Positions 9,831-20,943 of a stretch of 64,000 nt of DNA are shown here, in pieces. How positions within the stretch are numbered: position 1 is the first letter of the stretch; every line of letters begins with the position of its first letter. The notes beneath the pieces are model-generated. The model was not told the DNA's origin, did no database searches, and was given only the letters and a program-made list of their open reading frames with translations. This DNA is from Crocodylus rhombifer (taxonomy: Eukaryota > Chordata > Crocodylia > Crocodylidae): positions 30,475 through 94,474 of the forward strand of contig JAVSML010001007.1 of assembly GCA_038503035.1 (NCBI GenBank), written 5' to 3'. Both the position numbers and the translations under genes were made by a program.

Positions 9831-11310
9831 CTTGCTAAAGGGTTTGGGGGTCTGTGCCACATGCCGGGCTGATGGATCTAGGGGGTGGAGGGTCAGGTTC
9901 TCCCCCCGCCTGTGCGTTCCTGGCCAGGAGCCATTTTCAGGCAGTGCTTGGGTGGGGCCAACGTGTCCTGACGAACCCCTGGCCCCCCAGGCTGCATTCC
10001 ATGGGGCTTACGGGGTGGGACGCCAGAGTCCCAGCACAGCGCCCGAGGCAGGGAGCTCCCCCACCCTGCCTGTGCCCCTAACTCCCGACCCATAGTCCCC
10101 TGCCCCCCTAGCCCTGCTGGTGCCCCTTATTCCCAACCTGCAGCCCCTTGCCCCCCCAAAATCCCTGCCAATGCCCCTCACTCCTGACTCACAGCCCCCT
10201 GCCTCCCCCCCCCCCCAGTTGCAGAGTAGGGTGTGAGGGCTGAGGGAGTGTGAGTGCTGAGCATTGGTGTTGCCTCCTGGTGGCTGGGCATTGTGTGTGT
10301 GGGGGGTGGAATTAATTTTGGGGTGACAAAAGGAGCAGCCACAGCCAGGAGGAGGTGCTAGAAGGATCCTGACCTCTGTAGTGATGAATATGACCTCATT
10401 CAAGGTCCTCTGGATCTTTCCCAGCAGAGACAGAACCCAGGCCTCTGGGCTGCCAGCTCCCCACCCCAACCCATGCCCCCCCCCCACCCGACCCCTCCAG
10501 AGTCAGGCTAGAACCCAGGTGTCTGCACTCTCGTCCTCCCTAGACCCCATTGCTTTCTCAGAGCCAGGTTAGAAACCGCCCCCCCACACACACATTCCCT
10601 AGAGACAGCTGTTTTATCTTTTAAAACAAGACTAATGGGAAAAACAAGGCTGAGGTTTGGAAGCTGGGGAAGATGAAGCAAGGAGGGGTTAGGGACAGCC
10701 AGTGAGGGCCAGGGTGGGGAACGGATACCCACCAACCCCTTCACCCCCACAGCCAGCCAGCCTCTCACCCACCAGGGCTTTTTTATGGCTCCTTGTCCCA
10801 TAGTGTTTTATATTAAAGCCATAAGGAAAGCCGGGAGGGGAGGGGACAGGCCTTGAAGGTGTGGGGAGGCTGGGGCAGTCTCAGAACCCCCCCCACCCAG
10901 GTGATGGGTCTCTGTTCATCCCTGCAAGGAGGAGGTCGGTGGGGCTTGGTCTCAGGTCCACTTGCACCCCATGGGGTTAATGAAGAGTTTCTCCCTCCCT
11001 TTTCTTCCCCCAGGAGGGACCAGCACCAGTCTCCCTCTAGGGTTGGGGGGGCATGAGTGAGGGGAACCCCCCCTCCACCAGCCATGCCATGCAGTCAGGT
11101 CTGGGGTGGAATGGGCCCATGCGGCTAGAGGGTGTATACAGCCACCCCTTGGCTGTCTGCTCTGGGAGGGAAGGAGTTAATCCCCTCCTCTGCACTGGGG
11201 GCAGCTGGTTCTGCTCAGACTGGTTTTATGAAGAGCAGGACTCGGGCCTGGGGCTGCCTGAAAGGACCTGACCCTTTAGAGGGGGGCACAGGCTGCTACA
11301 GCTGCTACAC
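9831..11310. other. Intergenic, no supported gene
   Basis: It holds the ~48-bp minisatellite (10070-10210) and two tRNA-like short-repeat pieces (10425-10540). An A/T-rich patch at 10600-10640 includes an E-box CAGCTG followed by TTTTATCTTTTAAAAC. A second patch at 10780-10830 includes TTTTATATTAAAGCCATAAG. No coding exon is seen. Confidence 0.4.
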
Positions 11311-11575
11311 AGTGAGAGGCACTCACAGGGCTGGGGGGGCAGGGGGCTGCCGGTTGGGTGTGAGAGGCACCAACAGGGCTTGGCGGGACAGGGGGCTGTG
11401 GTTGGGAGTGGGGGGCGCCAGCAGGGCTGCTGGGAGGCAAGGGGCTGCAGGTTGGGAGTACAGGGCACTGCCAGGGCTGGGGGGGGCAGGGGGCTGGGGG
11501 TCAGGAGGGCACCAGCAGGGCTGGGGGGGGCAAGGGGCTGCTGGTTGGAAGTGAGGGGCACCAGGGAGGCCACCT
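11310..11575 (-). repeat. Dispersed ~48-bp minisatellite, inverted copy
   Basis: Five to six units of the GGGGCTGYRGGTTGGGAGT and GAGGGGCRCCAGCAGGGCT type are present. They are the reverse complement of the repeat at 6180 and 10070. Confidence 0.75.
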
Positions 11576-11975
11576 TGGTGGGCAAGGTCAGGGTGGGTGG
11601 GGCCCACAGCATCTTCCCTCACCCCATTCACCCTGAGGAATAAGTTTAGCTGCTTCCTTTGCCTAAGCAGAAACAGGTCCAGGGAGTGAACCCCTGCCTC
11701 CCCTCCCCAGCCCTGACCTCCGACTTTTGACCTACTCTAAACTCAGCCCTTAAACATCTAACTGCAGCCAGGGAAGAAGAGCCAGAGGCGGCTGCATCTC
11801 CTTGGACAGATTAGGGCCCCTGTATAGCAGCTGCCTTTGGGGTGGGGTAAATTAGAGGCAGGCATCTCGTTGGGTGAGGAGGTGCCTGTATAACCAGGCT
11901 GTAATGTGCCCACCCCAGAAGTGGCTGCATCCCAGGGGCCCGCACCACATCCAGCTCATAGCCAGGCTTAGGGTG
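11576..11975. other. Spacer before the SLC1A remnant
   Basis: No exon is seen. Sequence just before 11980 (about 11950-11985) may be further decayed SLC1A sequence: the frame reading [10 protein letters not shown] is loosely like the LILPLIVSSLVTG segment of these transporters. This is too weak to call. Confidence 0.3.
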
Positions 11976-11980
11976 TGTGT

Positions 11981-12239
11981 GGCACAGGGCTGGCAGGGCT
12001 GGACACCAGGTCAAGCAGGTGCATGGGCATGCAGGCCATGGCGTAACATGTGCACCATGGTGCTGGCGACCGTGCTGGGTGTCATCCTGACCCTCACCAT
12101 CCACCTGGGCAACCCCAAGCTGAAGCAGGCTCTGGGCATGGCCAGGTGCAACAAGGAGGTCTCCAGCCTGGACACCCTCCTGGACCTCATCTGCATCCTC
12201 TTCTCCAAAAACCTGGTGCAGGCCTGCTTCCAGTAGGTA
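11981..12239 (+). pseudogene. Disabled exon of an excitatory amino acid transporter (SLC1A family)
   Basis: The first part (11987-12043) reads [20 protein letters not shown] and then hits TAA. A shift of frame at 12041-12048 restores the family reading: [20 protein letters not shown] (from 12060), then [16 protein letters not shown] and KNLVQACFQ. This matches the mid-protein exon of SLC1A glutamate transporters, closest in my memory to EAAT2/SLC1A2 (VLGVIL, H-GNPKLK, EVSSLDxxLDLI and NLVQACFQ). The codon after CFQ, normally CAG (Gln), is TAG (12234-12236), directly before a preserved donor (GTAGGG). So it has at least one frameshift and one stop. A possible second scrap is at 12495-12540, where TTTTGCAG is followed by RKNVPPPLLQ, loosely like the RKNP...LLQA segment. 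There is no such gene between NTF4 and KCNA7 in human, as far as I know. It could be a unitary relic of a lost EAAT paralogue or a duplicated fragment. Confidence 0.75.
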
Positions 12240-13925
12240 GGGGCATCACTGCAGGGTGGTGGCACTGAGTGTTGGCCTCTGTGTTCAGGGTTCCCTCCCT
12301 GTGGGGTGTGCAGGGCTTGGGACCCACATCTTCTCTACCACTGGCATAGGAACCCTCTGCTGGTACCTCACAGCCAGATGCGCCCCCCCCCCCAGATGTT
12401 CTGCAGATGCTGTAAGCAGCTGCTGCTTCCGGCCTGCTCCATGTCTCACTGCCCACACCTCCCCTGCCCAACCCCCATCACCTGCCCCCGGCTTTTGCAG
12501 GAAGAATGTGCCCCCCCCGCTCCTGCAGAAAATCAGGGCAATAGGGTCTGGTGTGGTGGGGGGGGGAGGTGGGGGGTCTGGGAGCCAGGACACCTGGATT
12601 CTCTCACAGCTCAGGAGGGGCTCAGCAGGGCTGGGAGTCACAACTCCTTTGTTTTAGGGGTCCTGCTCTCTGCCCTACTCACTGCCTGTGTCTGGGTCAT
12701 GCCCTATGCTGGGGTCAGGGGAGGTCTGGGCATCCTGCTCCCAACCCCCAGCTCCTGCCCCTTGACCCCCACAGTAACCCCTGCTGGGGTGAGGCAGCAC
12801 ATGCTCCCTGGCCACTGTCCAGGGTTATATTTAGCCTCCTGTTTACAGTGGGAACTGGCCTGGAGTAGCACATGTTCCCCATGGGGCCCTGGGGGGGTGG
12901 TCACAGGCGGGTGGGGGGCTCTTTTAGTCTTGCCATTCTGGCAGGGACTCCAGTGGGGATAGCCTAACCAGCTCCCTGCCCTTGTCCGAGTGTTCATCCT
13001 TCCATCCTGGCCCCTCCATCGCTCTGGCTGCGGGGGTGGGATCCATCCATTTGCCCCTATATGCTGTCCCTCTGTCTGGCCACCCATCCCTCAGACCCTG
13101 TGTCCATTTGTCTGTCCGTACACCCCATGCCTTCTGTCCCTGTGTCTTGCCCTATGCCTCAGCCTGTCTGTGCACCCTAGAGCCTGTCATCCATCCCAGT
13201 GCCCCATCCCTCTGACAGAACCTTCATCTGTCCATTCAACTGTGCCCCCCCCACAAGCCTGCCTGTACATTTCCATGCCCTGCTGGATAATCCCCCCCAC
13301 CCAGTGCCAGCCTGTGGGGCACCAATCCCCTCCTTCCCCTTCATCCCATGAGGTGCAGTCCCTTTAACATGCTCCCCTTCTCCAGGACCTTCTTCCCCAC
13401 CCAGTGGCTGCCCCCTCCCCCAGCCGCTAGGACCCAGCTGGAATCCAGGCTATTCTACAGGCCTAAAATTAAACCTGCCACCTCAGCAGGAGGGACGGAG
13501 GGACGGGAGGGAACAGGGGTGCCAAGCATGAAGCTGTGAGGAGGGAAGAGTCACCTGGGATGGCCTCGTGGCCCCCTCCAATGTGATCTGCCCTGCACAG
13601 CAGGGGGGCAAGGCTGCTATAATGCCTCCAGCTCCAGTATCTGGGGACTACTATAGGGCAGCTGCCCCCCCAGGTGTTGCCAGTGGCATAGTCCCCCTCC
13701 CCCACAACACCCTGTGGCCGGAGCAGAAGCTATAGCCCAGTTTATCTCTTCCCTGCCCCAGTAAGCCTGGTGCCTACTGTCCCCCAGATCTGCTGCTATG
13801 ATCCAGCTCCCTCAGCTTGGGCTTGGCCAACAGCAGGACCCCCAACTCCTCTCTCCCAGATCAGGGTCTCTGCAGCGCCTGATGCCACAGGGGCCTCCCA
13901 AGTCTAGCCACAACCAGCCCAGTTC
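12240..13925. other. Intergenic, no supported gene
   Basis: It contains a short-repeat copy at 12570-12620 and pyrimidine-rich TGTCCATYTGTC sequence at 12980-13230. The open frames here are compositional. A possible SLC1A scrap at 12495-12540 is described with the pseudogene. Confidence 0.35.
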
Positions 13926-13929
13926 CCTT

Positions 13930-14270
13930 GGATGGGGGGAAGGTTCACAGAGGCTGATGTGTTGCTCCCTCTGGACTTTGCTGGTGCCCATGATGGGTCG
14001 GGAAGGAGTTTTTCCCCCTGCTGCTGCTACAGGTGTCAGAGGGGCTTTCTTGCCTTCCTCAGAGCCAGTGCATGTTGGCAGCTGCAGCCAAGGCTGGGGG
14101 TTGTAACTGGGCTGCGCCAGTGCTCCTACTGGGACTTTAAACTCAGAGGTTCCTGTTTGGAGGGTCTTGTCCCTCTGCTCAGGTTCAGACTGACTCTGCA
14201 TTTGGGGTCAGGAAGAAATTTTATCCCCTGGTCAGATGTGTATGGACTTGTTGGAGGGGTGGAGAAGAAG
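13930..14270 (+). repeat. Old interspersed repeat of unknown class
   Basis: Two related phrases occur in tandem: GGTCGGGAAGGAGTTTTTCC at about 13995 and GGTCAGGAAGAAATTTTATC at about 14207, each preceded by a CTGGACTTTG- or GACTCTGCATTT-like stretch. It reads like internally duplicated interspersed-repeat sequence. I cannot name the family. Confidence 0.5.
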
Positions 14271-14419
14271 CTACCTTCTTCTGTAGCCAGGGGCGGATCC
14301 ATGGGGATGCAGTTGCACCCTCCTTTGATTCCTGCCCACCCAAACTTTATAAAACAAATGGCCAGGAGGGGAAGTAGCATTTCTATTCAGGCAGAACTGA
14401 CAGAGTCAATTGCCCGTGA

Positions 14420-15020
14420 TCACCTCCCTGATTCCTGCTCATCTTTACTCCACAGGTGTTAACAATCCTCTCCTTTTTAAAGCTCTTGGTGTTCCACTAT
14501 TCAAAGTATCTTTTCTCCTGCCATTTTGCTGTCTGTTCGCCATTCCTGGTAGTGTTTCTCATCTATTTCACAGCCCAGTAGACTCTTTTTAGCTCTATCT
14601 AAAAGCATCAACTCAAGTATGGTCCTATTAACTTGTGTGTAGAAGTGTCTGACAGTGAAGCATTGAAGGCGCTGTCAAGATGATCAGGAAGGCTAGATTT
14701 TGTTTTAGGAATCTGAACAAGAGATGTACATTTAACACTAATGACTACGGGACTCATGACCTGATGTCTCTAGACTATTCTATTTTTTACATAGTTTGTT
14801 GCATTCTTTTTCTAAGCTTTATATATAATTTAGCAAATCAGAGTGCATTCTCATAGTGATTTTTGTTTTGATCTTAAATGGAATAATATAGTGCTAGTCC
14901 CCCAGCTTATCAGAAAAACTTCTAGTTTCCCTTTAACTGGATAAAAATATGAGTTTTCTTATATGTGATAATGTACCACAGCATCTGCACCCGTCCCCTT
15001 TTCAAAATTCTCGCTTCTTG
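14420..15020. repeat. A/T-rich interspersed element, copy A
   Basis: This A/T-rich block, unlike the surrounding DNA, has a second copy at 21990-22830. Shared phrases in order are CTCCACAGGTGTTAACA, CTTGGTGTTCCAC, CTGTCTGTTCGCC/GGGTGTTCACTGC, ATTTCACAGCCC, AATAATAYAG, AAACTTCTAGTT, TTTAACTGGA, TATATGTGAT and ATCTGCACCC. No reading frame of note is present. The class is unknown. Confidence 0.75.
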
Positions 15021-17050
15021 GATGTTTCCAGCATACGTAACAACCTGGTTGGGGCCAGACACTGCCAGCCCCCAGCCCCTGGCTTCACCTGGAGCAGATC
15101 TGGGGGCTCTTGGCATCCTTGGACAGTGGCCTCACAGCAGTGGCACAGGGCTCTGGGGTAGTGTTAGGAGTAGGTTGGACAAGGGACTGGGGCTCCAGGA
15201 CAGCTCCTGGCTACTAATGACCTGCCATGCACCCCCTGGGATTGCAACCCGTCCGGTATCCCTGGCATTACCAATGGTACACACATCAGGATGGCTCACA
15301 CCCTGGGATTCATCCCTGTGCCAACCTGGAGGGGCCATGGCTGCCTTAATTAACTGTTGCAAACCCCACTTCCCTGTGCTTGGCACTTCCCACCTTCCCA
15401 ATATTTCTAGTAGAACCTTTAGACTGATGTGCATAGCTGCAGCCAGGCACAAAACCAGTACAGCCCTGTTGGGTTCCACATGCTCACTTCAGCATAGGTT
15501 TCTGCATAGATGCACCAGGACAGATAGAACCTGGAGTCCCCAGCCCCAGCCCCAGCCCCTGCCCCTGCCCTCTCCCCATCCCCAGCATGAATTCAATATT
15601 ACCTCCTCCCTGTCCAGCAAGAAATCTAGCCCTGGATCTGCCATGGCGCAGCCCCTTGGCCTGTTCTGGGGATCCCTGGGATTGATGCAATGGTTTTAGG
15701 AGAGAATTTGGGACTAGTGGAAATGGGGTGTCACCCCATCAGAGACAACAGCCACTCCTGTCTCCATCCCCCCCCCCCCCCCCGTTTCCTACAGCAACTG
15801 GCCCCTCCAGATTTACACTGGAGGTTTATCTCCACCCTCCCCCCCCAGTGTGCAATGTATGAGTTGGCTAATAGAAAGGGGCCTGGCTGGAGAGCACAGG
15901 GGGCACCGCAAAGTGGGGTTCAGAGAAAACACAGCTGGGCCCCATCCTTCCTTAGCAATAAATAACCAGTGCTGTTGGGTTTATTGTAGATACATTGCCT
16001 GTTTCAAAGAGCTACCTCTTCTCACGCCAGTATACAAGATATCCCAAGTTGGGAGCTCATCTGTGGACAAGGGGAGGGGGTGCAGTGGGCTCTGGCCTAT
16101 GGAGGCAGTGAGAATGGTGGCCCAGGTACCCAGTGCACCCAAGTGCAGGTGTGGGCTTTCTTGCCCTGAGACACACCAGGATGGAGGGAGCACCAGTGGG
16201 TCTGAGCAGGAGTTTCTGGAGACATGGATTCAAGTCCTGGCTTTACATGGCTGAGTTGTCACAGCTGCAAGCCCCATGCTTCCAGATCTAGTTGTGGGAA
16301 AGGGTTCTTCTTTGTTGGTTCAGCGGCATGAGGTCTGAGAGGCAGGGACTAGCTGACACAGTCTAGCATGATGGAACCCCAATCTCAGTCATTCTGTGCA
16401 GCGCCTAGCACTGTGGGGGACCCTGACTCTAGCTGGTATGTTAACAAACAGCCCTGGTCTCCCAGGAGGTGGGGGCTGGATGCCCACCTCCCTTTGGGAG
16501 TATCCAGCCCCCTTGTGCCCAGCTGGCCCACTGATCACAGCACTCCCTGCTGCATCAGACACATCTGCCCTTGGAACAGCAGCCACTCAGAGCAAACCAT
16601 AGAGCTCAGGCACCCATGTACAGGACACCTAGAAGAAGGAGACCAGTGGCTGATCTACAGGTGCCAATGTCCTGGGGGCAGTTGTGGAGGGAGGCAGAAG
16701 GTGGTGGTCATGGGAGCTGGTGCCTGCCAGGCAGCTGAAGACCAAGCTGGGGGTGTTTTCAGCTCTGTCAACCACTTCCAAAGTCAGGTACCACCAAGTA
16801 GGGTCTCTGGGGGTCCCTCCAGCCTGGCATAGTTGATGGGTCCACAGGGGTCCAGGAAGGGGCAGGGTTGGGAGGCCCTGGGTATGAAGCAGGCCTGGGC
16901 TGTGTAGTGTCGCTGTTTTGGCCCAGGTGCACTGCATGCGCACCATGATCATGGGTCTTTCGTGCACAGTTGCACCCAGGCTGCCACTCGTACAGATAAG
17001 GGATCTATGGTGGTGACTGCGCCTTTGCCCCATGACTACAAGGCATCACT
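15021..17050. other. Intergenic, interspersed-repeat debris
   Basis: From about 16200 to 16445 lies a SINE-like piece with GGATTCAAGTCCTGGCTTT at its left and CTGTGCAGCGCCTAGCACTG at its right. The latter is a phrase common in reptile interspersed repeats. The remaining sequence holds no supported exon. Confidence 0.35.
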
Positions 17051-17281
17051 GACTGTTCAGGCATATGCTACAGTGACTGCAGATTCACTGTATATGCACA
17101 TACACACACACTCACACTGGACACGTACACACAGGTACATGCACACACACTGCACATATATATACACATACACTAGTAATATGCATACACCTACGTATAC
17201 ACACTAACTGTACACACATACATGCACATGCATGCTCACTATACACACACAAATAAACAAGGATACACACAGATGTTCAGT

Positions 17282-17321
<40 letters not shown>

Positions 17322-18880
17322 TTATACATAAGGCCTTGCTACATTTTCAAATTAAAGCTGGATACAAACCAGCTATAGAGTTGTTACACATTTTCAAATA
17401 CTTCATAGCTGATTGGCTCTTTTTATAGCTGGAGAGTCATCTTTATGGTGTGATACTTACTTGGCACATGTGACCGGTCAAAACTTATTGCACACAATTG
17501 ACCAGTTAATTGCATAATATATGTAATGTAGCAGGGGCTGTCGATGCACGTACACCCACAGGTATGTGGACATATGCATACACTCACGCACTCACTGTAC
17601 ACGAGTGCACAGGTGGACATGCATACATGGCTACACATGTGAATACATGCAGCATTCATAGTGTGGTTACTACCCATCCACCCAGTGTTTTCTCTACAAT
17701 AGCTACATGCATACACACATGCACCCCATTCACACTATGGTTACTACACACCCACCTGATGTTTACATTACAGTAATTACATGCATATGCACACACATCC
17801 AGTGGTTACACGGTAGCTACCACTCTCATACACAGCAATTACATTTAGGTATTAAGCCAGTGATTCTCAAGCCAGGGTACCATGAGACCCTTTTAAGAAT
17901 GCTGCAGAATATTAGCACTGTGAGGTGTGCAAACATGTACAGATGATGCACAAGAGAAACCCAGAGATTTGGAATGGGAATCTAGTGTCACAAGCATTCT
18001 GACCAGCTGTGGCTTGCTGGAGCTCTGTGCCATGGGCAACTCATTCTAGTATTTTTCTGTAGTCAAGAAGTGAGTGAAAGGTTGGAACTGGGATTTTCTG
18101 AGGGAGGCCTTGAGTCTAAAAAATGTTGAGAACCACTGTGCTGAACACTCAGCCAGAGGCTGTAGCTGTCTGTCTCCACCTCTGTCTCTGTCTGTCAGGG
18201 ACACACACACACGCGCGCGTGTGCGTGTGTTGTAGTTATGCAGCAATTACCTCCCGCCTGTGCATAGTTCTGCATATGAATGGCTTGCACGTGCATTGTC
18301 CTGTAACTACTATATATTTCTACAGGGGTTACACTGTGATTTCTCATGTACATGCACCACAGCAACTCTGTAGTTACAATACACTCGCCCAATGGCAAAT
18401 GACAGTTACCACCCAGCCATGCTGTGGGCACCGCTTCCCCATGCGACTGTTATGTTGCAGTGACCACACACTCACCCATCTACTGTTGGGTCTGCAGTTA
18501 TTTTGTGTTTGTGCTCAGTTAGTTATAACTACTCCTGAACAAAAGTCATCCCACTGCTGCTACATAAATACACACACACACGCATACACACAGTTATACT
18601 GTAATTGTAACAACACACCCAGCAGTTATCTCATTGTTGCTATGGGCATGCAAATGCACCTGAGCACCCACCCATACAGTTATCAGCAATAACGACACAC
18701 CCAACAATCATCTCACTGCGTCTATGTTCACACGCACATGCACATGTGTGCATGCACACACACACACACACATATACAGACACACACACACTTATTTGCA
18801 CTACAGCCCCGGCCTGCTGCAGTTACCTCATGAGTACTTCCACCGCTACCTCCTCCTGCTCCTACCTGGAGCTTAAGACC
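17050..18880. repeat. CA-rich low-complexity block with (AC)n and embedded hAT-like element
   Basis: A pure AC run is at 17285-17318, an ACGCGCGC/GTGTGCG junction lies near 18205-18230, and shorter AC runs are at 18745-18790. Degenerate TACACACATGCA units fill most of the block. Open frames here are compositional. Confidence 0.85.
17858..18138. mobile_element. hAT-type non-autonomous element (MITE-like)
   Basis: The element starts CAGTGATTCTCAAGCC and ends TTGAGAACCACTG, which are imperfect terminal inverted repeats of the CAGTGGTTCTCAA class. It is about 280 bp long with no coding capacity. The flanking 8-mers (TATTAAGC and TGCTGAAC) are not a convincing duplication. Confidence 0.7.
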
Positions 18881-20943
18881 ATTGGAACAAAACATTAAGA
18901 CAATGAAAGGGATGGGTTGCATGGAACTGACATCAGGGCAGAGAGGATGGGGGCCTCTTTTCCACCCCAGACCTTTACATTTGACTCAGCATGTCTGAGC
19001 ACAGCAGCCACTTGAATTTTTTAAGACTTCCAAGTCTTTTCAGAGTCCCTATCCCCATCAAGTCCTCCTTGTCTTGCCCTTTTAGCCAGAGGTATGTGCA
19101 TGTATGTGAGGGTCTTGCACCTGGAGGCTTCAAGGGGACCCTCTCTCTTATAGGTAGGTTATTCTACTCCAGGAGAGGTGAGGGGGACTCTGGCCTCATA
19201 GGTCTTTGGCCACAGGTGAGTTGGGTTGGGAGGGGATGGGGATGGGGATGGGGATGGGATAGGTCAGCAGCTTGGGAAAAGATGTGACTTGGGAAAGGTG
19301 AGGGGTGCGTTGAACAGGGTGTTGTTTGGGGATAGAGAGGGATGATCCATGTTGTGTTGGGTTGGGAAGGACACAACCGAATGACATGGGGTTGGGGTTG
19401 ACTTGAGTTGCACACGCATTGTGTCATGCCATGATGGGACTGAGAGTGGACATAGGGGCAGCTGAGTTGAGCAGCTGGAGGGGATGGAGTTCCATGGCAC
19501 TGGGTTGACTGGGGATGGAGTTATACTAGGGGAAAGTGCATGGAGATGTGATTTGTGGGGGGTGTAGTTACATTATACTGGGTTAGGATGAGAGGGTTTG
19601 TGCAGAGTAGAATTGAGTTAGGGGCTTGGAAGGGGACATTGTTGCATGGGATTGGGTGGGACGTGGGGCCTGGGTGTTAGGTGGCTTGGGAGGGAGCTGA
19701 GTTGGGCTGGGTTGGGGGTGGGCTCTATCACACTGGACCAGGGATGGGAAGGTTTGATAGGGCTGTATTGGTTGAAGAGACTAGAAGGAGCTGGAATTCT
19801 GTGGTGTTGGGTTGGGAAGCAAAAGGGACCTGAGTTGCTTTGGACAGGGTGAGGGTGGGAGGGTCCCAGCATAGTTGCAGGGAGTTCATGGGCCAGCTGG
19901 ATGTGAAGGACACACCTCACCTGCCACTTGCATCAACTGGGGTTTCCTAGTGGGGGTCTCTGGCCATGGCCATATCCTGCAAGCCATGAGCCAAGTCCAT
20001 GCCCCCTTCATTAGCAGCTTTGGCCTAGGAACTGCTTGCCTTCACGGGAGACCTATGCCATGTCCATGGCCAAAGACAAGGAGGAAGAGATCTGGAATTT
20101 CCTTCCAGTTACCCAAACGCGCTGCAGTTACAACATCCCTGAGATAAGTTGGGAGGTCAAGTCCCTTGGAGCAGCTGTCCCATCCCCACCTGCCAGCTCC
20201 TTCCAGGTGGGATGAGGTGGGAGAGTATTGGACGGTGTGAGGGAGGGTGGGGAGCCATGGGAAGAGAGCTGTAGCTCAGCACACTGAGTTCCTCTGGGGT
20301 TCCTTCCCCCTCTCTCCCCACCTCCCCAAAGGCTGGGATTGTGTTGCTCTGAAATCCTCACTCAGATGTCTTGGCAAGACACGTTCCCTTATTTATCTCC
20401 ACTCTGGCTATTTGAGGCTCGGCAGCATGGGGTATGTTCCAGAGCATGGTCCAGCAGGTGAAACCCAAGACCACACTGATGTGATATCACAGGACACTCC
20501 AGTGCCAACTGCTCTGTGAGTCACGGAGGGGAGACGGAGTGGGTGGGGGCAGGGAAGGGAGCACCTTTACCCAACCTGCCTGTGTCCAGAGCTTTCTAAA
20601 AGCAGAAGAGTCAGAGGAGAGGCATGGGCTGCCCTGGGCAGTAACGTCTCTGCACTATCCAGTTCATGAAAGCCAAATGGTCCATCCTTAAGATGCAGCC
20701 CTACACAGTCGCCATCTTTGTACACAGCCATGTTAGGAGACCCTTGCCCCCAAACATGCTGAGAGGGGCGGACAAAATGAGGACAGATGGGCTGTCCTTG
20801 AGGTATGTCCCCTCTCCCACTATCTAGGAGATGTACCTGTCCCTGGCGGGCCCAGTAGGAGATAAGCTGGGAGTTACCCTGTGTTGTCCCCTCCAGTTGA
20901 GCAGGGGAGGCGTGGAAAGGCAGGAGGGCTAGGGAGCCAGGGG
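18881..20943. repeat. KCNA7 3' flank with a GGGTTGGG-rich block
   Basis: From about 19190 to 19860 the plus strand is a degenerate array of GAGTTGGGTTGGGAAGG-like units. A GGGGATGGGGATGGGGATGG run sits near 19232-19255. Such G-runs could fold as G-quadruplexes on the plus strand. The 3' untranslated region of KCNA7 should extend leftwards from 20943; no clear poly(A) signal was found. Confidence 0.5.

Noticed and set aside
13932..14462. 176-codon plus-strand frame
   Set aside because: It crosses an interspersed repeat and part of the A/T-rich element; no recognisable domain.
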